A stretch of 64,000 nucleotides of DNA from Gerris lacustris. Its lineage: Eukaryota; Arthropoda; Insecta; Hemiptera; Gerridae. Each line of letters begins with the position of its first letter. The stretch's first letter is position 1. The position numbers and the translations under genes are program-made. The notes beneath the pieces are model-generated. The model was not told where the DNA came from, searched no databases, and saw only the letters and a list, made by a program, of their open reading frames with translations. The stretch lies in the NCBI GenBank assembly GCA_951217055.1, contig OX578277.1:65194388-65258387 (forward strand), written 5' to 3'. Below, one piece after another: positions 60,195 to 64,000 of the stretch.

Positions 60195-61150
60195 CATATT
60201 AACACTGACAATTCTTTACCTTCGATCCAATCGAAATTTCTTCAGTTGATTCGACCGTTAACAATTCTCATTTCCAAGTTACAGATAAGTAATGAGAAAC
60301 TGTTCAGGACTAAATTTAAGATAATATGAATCAACTTACAATAAATGACAACTTAGACACTAACTCAATACATCATTATAATATCAATATAGTTAAATCT
60401 ATTACCTACTTTAAGCGGAGTTGGGTAACAATTTTATGTAGCAAGCAAAAATAAATACTAAAATTCTACTTCTAAACTACGTAATTGGTTAACTAAAGTA
60501 ATTATTCAATTAATAATAAGTTATTTATTCAATAGTGGCGTACAATTGAACAAAATTAATATCAAACAAACACAATGATATAATCATAAAAACAGGTAAG
60601 CTATTCCACTACACATCCTAGTAAATCAAAACTTTCATTTGCATTATTTCTCTTCTTTGAAAATATCTAATTAAAATTGTAAATTAGAATATTTCATATT
60701 TCAATTCGTAACTCTGAAAAGGTATTTTAAAAAATCGTCGGTTCAAAAATATACTTCGATTTTCTTAACTAAATATTATATAAATATAAAAAAAAAAACA
60801 CAGAAACTGTTTTCATTTTTAGATAACCTTTTGGACAAATTATTTAAAAGCTAAGTTTCTTTCAAAACTATAAATCGTTTTTAGAATTATATTAATTAAA
60901 AAGTGGACATAAAAATAGGAATTAAATCAATTCTTTCTTCTGTTACAGCATTTAAAATACATTCTATACAAAAATTGCTATGTTAAGTTCATATAAGACG
61001 CCCGAATGAAGTGATAACTAAAATATAATTAAATTTTCCGTGAAAATTGTAATTTTTCTGTCTGATAGACTTCTAATAATTATTAATTATTTGTCTTCTT
61101 TTAAGGGAACTGAGGTAAAACGAGCTTTAATATAATCTCTAATATAACTT
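60195..61150. other. AT-rich DNA, no gene seen
   Basis: Nothing recognised. Confidence 0.4.
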
Positions 61151-61720
61151 AAGTTGAAGCAAAAACTCGGTTTTGTAAACTCCAGAGGTTTAAGCAACAG
61201 CTTCTTCTCTGAAAACCGAACAGCGAAAATTAACCGGGAAGAAGGTGTTGGCTAAGATTAATAGCGGGGAAGCTCTGATGCCTCCCGCAACAACTATTCC
61301 GTCGTGTTCTCTAAACTCCCCGCAAAAAAAGATAAATTGCTCGCGAAACCTACAAATTAAGTGTCGTTCGAGGAGGCGGGGAACGTTTTAAGAGAAGAAA
61401 GGGGTTTAAATTGAAGCGGAGAGAGAAGAAAAAAGTGGCACGACCCTCGTTTCCAAGATGCGACAGTATTATTCATCACATTGGAAGGGAAATTACAGGG
61501 AGCCAACTTCTAAAGGGTTTGATAGCAACCCTCTTACATTGCCTTCCAGCAAGTCTAAGGGTGAATGAGAGGGTTAAAGATTGTGGGGAGTGTAAGGCAA
61601 AGGGTATAAGACCCTTTCGACCAATATTAACCTATGGTAAAGACTGTCCATGGAATCTTAAACACTTCAATTCTTCTTTAAGACACAAAAACCAAACACA
61701 GGAAATTATAATACGAGAAT
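61150..61720. other. GC-richer island with an unrecognised 104-codon frame
   Basis: The plus-strand frame at 61411-61725 has mixed composition (including Cys pairs around residues 73-76) but no recognisable domain, and its start is not supported by any signal. I leave it as non-coding unless homology shows otherwise. Confidence 0.25.
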
Positions 61721-61724
61721 TATA

Positions 61725-63360
61725 ATAATAATACTCGTATTTTAATAATACATAATACTCGTATTTTAAAAACTAAAATTCGTCCCTAATAAAAATTTTG
61801 TCCCCTGTCCCCTGGCCACACCAAAACTCCGTAATTATCCCAAACCTAGCAAAAACACTTTTTATCCCACTTGTGACACCATTTAAGGCTTTTGAAGCCA
61901 TCGAAGCAACTCTGATGCTCCGATGCTCTGGTACGATTATTCAACTCAATATATTTTAAGAAAACATTGCTTCAATATCAAACAAAAAATGGACAGTTAT
62001 CAAAACCATGATAATATCGTAAATGTCACAGTTATAAAGTTTATAATTTGAAATAAATACGCTTTCTTTTCTTTCTTTCTTCTTTCTATTTGTAAGAAAT
62101 ATCTATTTAAAAATACCAAGCTAGATATCTTTAGTAGGTAAACTTTAATTTCAATTACGTTAATAATTCATTATTACGTTATTGATTTAACAACGAAATG
62201 AAAATCCATTTACATTGGGGTGATTGGTGATTGTAAATAACACTTGATTCTAATAAAATGTAGATAACTATATGACTTTCCCTCATCGGCCACAATGGTG
62301 CAATCCAAGTTAAAATGTCATTATTGGTTTAATTTCTAGGGCTCTTTTTCTGGATCTTGAGAGTAAATAATAATTGTTGATAGATAATTCACAAAATGTT
62401 GATTTCTTTACTTAAATACCACTTATCGTTGATTACCTAAATATGTGTATAAAATTCCCTTATATATTATTAAAGTTTGTTATTTTATTATGTTTAGGGT
62501 AAAGGCATTATCGTAGCCTCCGAAGCCCTTCGTAAAACTTAACAACGGAACTGTTGTGTACTGTTCAATATTTCTGAAAGAGTTGGAACATGTAAGTACT
62601 AAGTAATTTAGAAGAAAAAAATCTTCAGCTCTTATAGTCTGCAGAGAGAGTGAAATGACTCAGTTTGGTTTGGTTATTGAAGTAAAACGTCCTTATCTAC
62701 TGGTTCAGCCCTTACTCGGGGAAGAATCCTCCTCTATATTAGGATGTAGAGTTGAGTGCCTAACCCTAACATACATACTCGTAGCAATTAAGTCTGCCTC
62801 CCCCTTCACCTCCGTTGATTTCCCTCTTCTTCATCATCTTACCCTGTTCTGTTTCTACATCATTTAAACGAGACAAAGCAGTTAAAATAAGCATTTATTT
62901 CTCTCAGCTAATATGATTCTTTAAGTTTATGATATCATTGAGGTAATTTTATTTTATAGGCAGCACGATCTGAAAAATTACACTAATAATATCCACAATG
63001 TCTTAGATGTCAAAAGTGAAAAAAATCTTTAAAATTCGTATGATTAGAAATCAGTAGTTCACCGATGACTACTAATTACAACAAGTTCTTCTTCTTACAA
63101 CCAGTTAATAGTGGATAAACATATTATTAATTTTTTTATGACTAATTAAAGTAGTATGAGAATTGGTCTTTGCTAATCTATTCCTACGTTATATTTTCAA
63201 TAACATTAGTTAATAATATTTGTATTATTAATGTTCATTACAACTTTTTTTTTAAGTCAATACAAAGCAAACTAAGATCTGTGGAAAAATGTTATTCAAC
63301 TTGTCACATCCACTTTTTCTAAATTTTGATTTAATTAATGGCTCTGTTTTGGTAATTTAA
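61725..63360. other. AT-rich DNA, no gene seen
   Basis: Nothing recognised. The 70-codon frame at 62655-62867 has no domain. Confidence 0.4.
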
Positions 63361-64000
63361 AAGTCAAGGCTACAGGTAAAGGGGTTTGAGTTCTAGAGCG
63401 GGCCGGATCTTCTAGTTTAATTTCTGAAAGGAAAACATTTTTCTTACAGGCGACTTAACTTCAGGGTAGTTGTAAAGTTAACTCGTGATGGCCTTCCCCC
63501 TTAACTCGGTGCAAATGGTCTAATAAATACTGGGAGAATCTGGACCAGGGCCAAACTCAGCTTCACATAATTAGCGATTCCCGGCGCCAAAATATCACTG
63601 GTAGGGTATAAAGAGAAAGGGAGGGAAGTGAGTAAAAGAAAAAGTAGGAAATGGCGCCGATCACAATTAGCTGACTTGGGAGAAAATAAAATTTCTCTGG
63701 CAACAGTGGTGAAAAATGCGTTTGGCCGCAGACGAAGGAGATTATCCCATGGCCTAATTAAAGCTCGTCTCTCCCCTATCAGGATGACTCCCAAGATATG
63801 GTGCCTCGATTTTATAGTCAGCTTTTTTTTAGAAAACCGTCTACTCCCCTTATTTTTAAATTATTCAAGGACGAAGAGGTTATTTAGTTGGGTAAAGGGT
63901 TGGGGACGGTGGAAGGGAAAAAAAAAGAAATTAAGTGGAGTCCCATTATAGTGGGTCCCTTAATGAAACCTTCTTAAGATTATCTTAAGGGCCGTTACCT
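63360..64000. other. GC-richer island at the right edge
   Basis: Opposing frames at 63501-63794 (minus, 97 codons) and 63628-63951 (plus, 107 codons) overlap and neither is recognised. It continues to the window edge, so it may be part of a larger feature. Confidence 0.25.

Noticed and set aside
61411..61725. 104-codon frame with Cys pairs, possible zinc-binding protein
   Set aside because: The Cys spacing fits no zinc-binding pattern I know, there is no splice or promoter signal, and such length is expected by chance in a GC-richer island.

Overview
The window is eukaryotic nuclear DNA, AT-rich and full of homopolymers and microsatellites. I find no intact host gene, no rRNA or tRNA gene and no CRISPR array. 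The open frames are short, lack recognisable domains and mostly lie in low-complexity or repeat DNA. The repeats point to an insect: a LINE reverse transcriptase of a type common in insects, a P-element/THAP9-like transposase fossil, a tRNA-like SINE, and repeats that open with a GGGTT..AACCC hairpin followed by CTGT tracts, which I remember from many insect genomes. The order is not determined. The stretch reads as a long intergenic or intronic region.

Layout. 1-2.9 kb: AT-rich DNA with one GC-richer island. 2.9-6.0 kb: a composite repeat with a 95-bp foldback, hairpin-headed repeat A1, the P-like transposase fossil (minus strand) and a second copy of the composite. 6-16.9 kb: mostly unique AT-rich DNA with GC-richer islands (one exon-like). 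16.9-19.6 kb: family C copy, two long (TA)n tracts, a B-type fragment. 22.6-23.1 kb: SINE with a 12-bp target-site duplication. 23.3-24.3 kb: A2 with terminal inverted repeats. 25.0-25.7 kb: foldback with a 24-G run. 26.2-32.0 kb: D1, then A3 apparently nested in a B copy, then D2 with a long GACA tract. 32-40 kb: mainly unique DNA and islands, including a CRE inside a hairpin. 40.3-41.5 kb: 5'-truncated LINE with a 14-bp target-site duplication. 42-48 kb: islands, a 20-bp perfect palindrome and A4. 48.4-52.4 kb: three B copies and repeat F. 52.8-53.4 kb: a nearly perfect 640-bp palindrome. 54.4-56.5 kb: a cluster of repeat fragments and a MITE. 56.5-64 kb: unique DNA and GC-richer islands.

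Main points. (1) Families A, B and D, and in looser form C and F, share one layout: a small hairpin at one end, then usually a tetranucleotide tract, then a short GAAACTT/GAAATTT motif. In family A the hairpin is kept by different, mutually compensating stem sequences. (2) The 317-bp-arm palindrome with a 6-nt loop is unusually intact and would give long dsRNA if transcribed. (3) The GC-richer, non-repetitive islands recur every few kilobases and are candidates for conserved non-coding elements. All coordinates of repeat ends were read by eye and may be off by a few bases unless a target-site duplication is stated.
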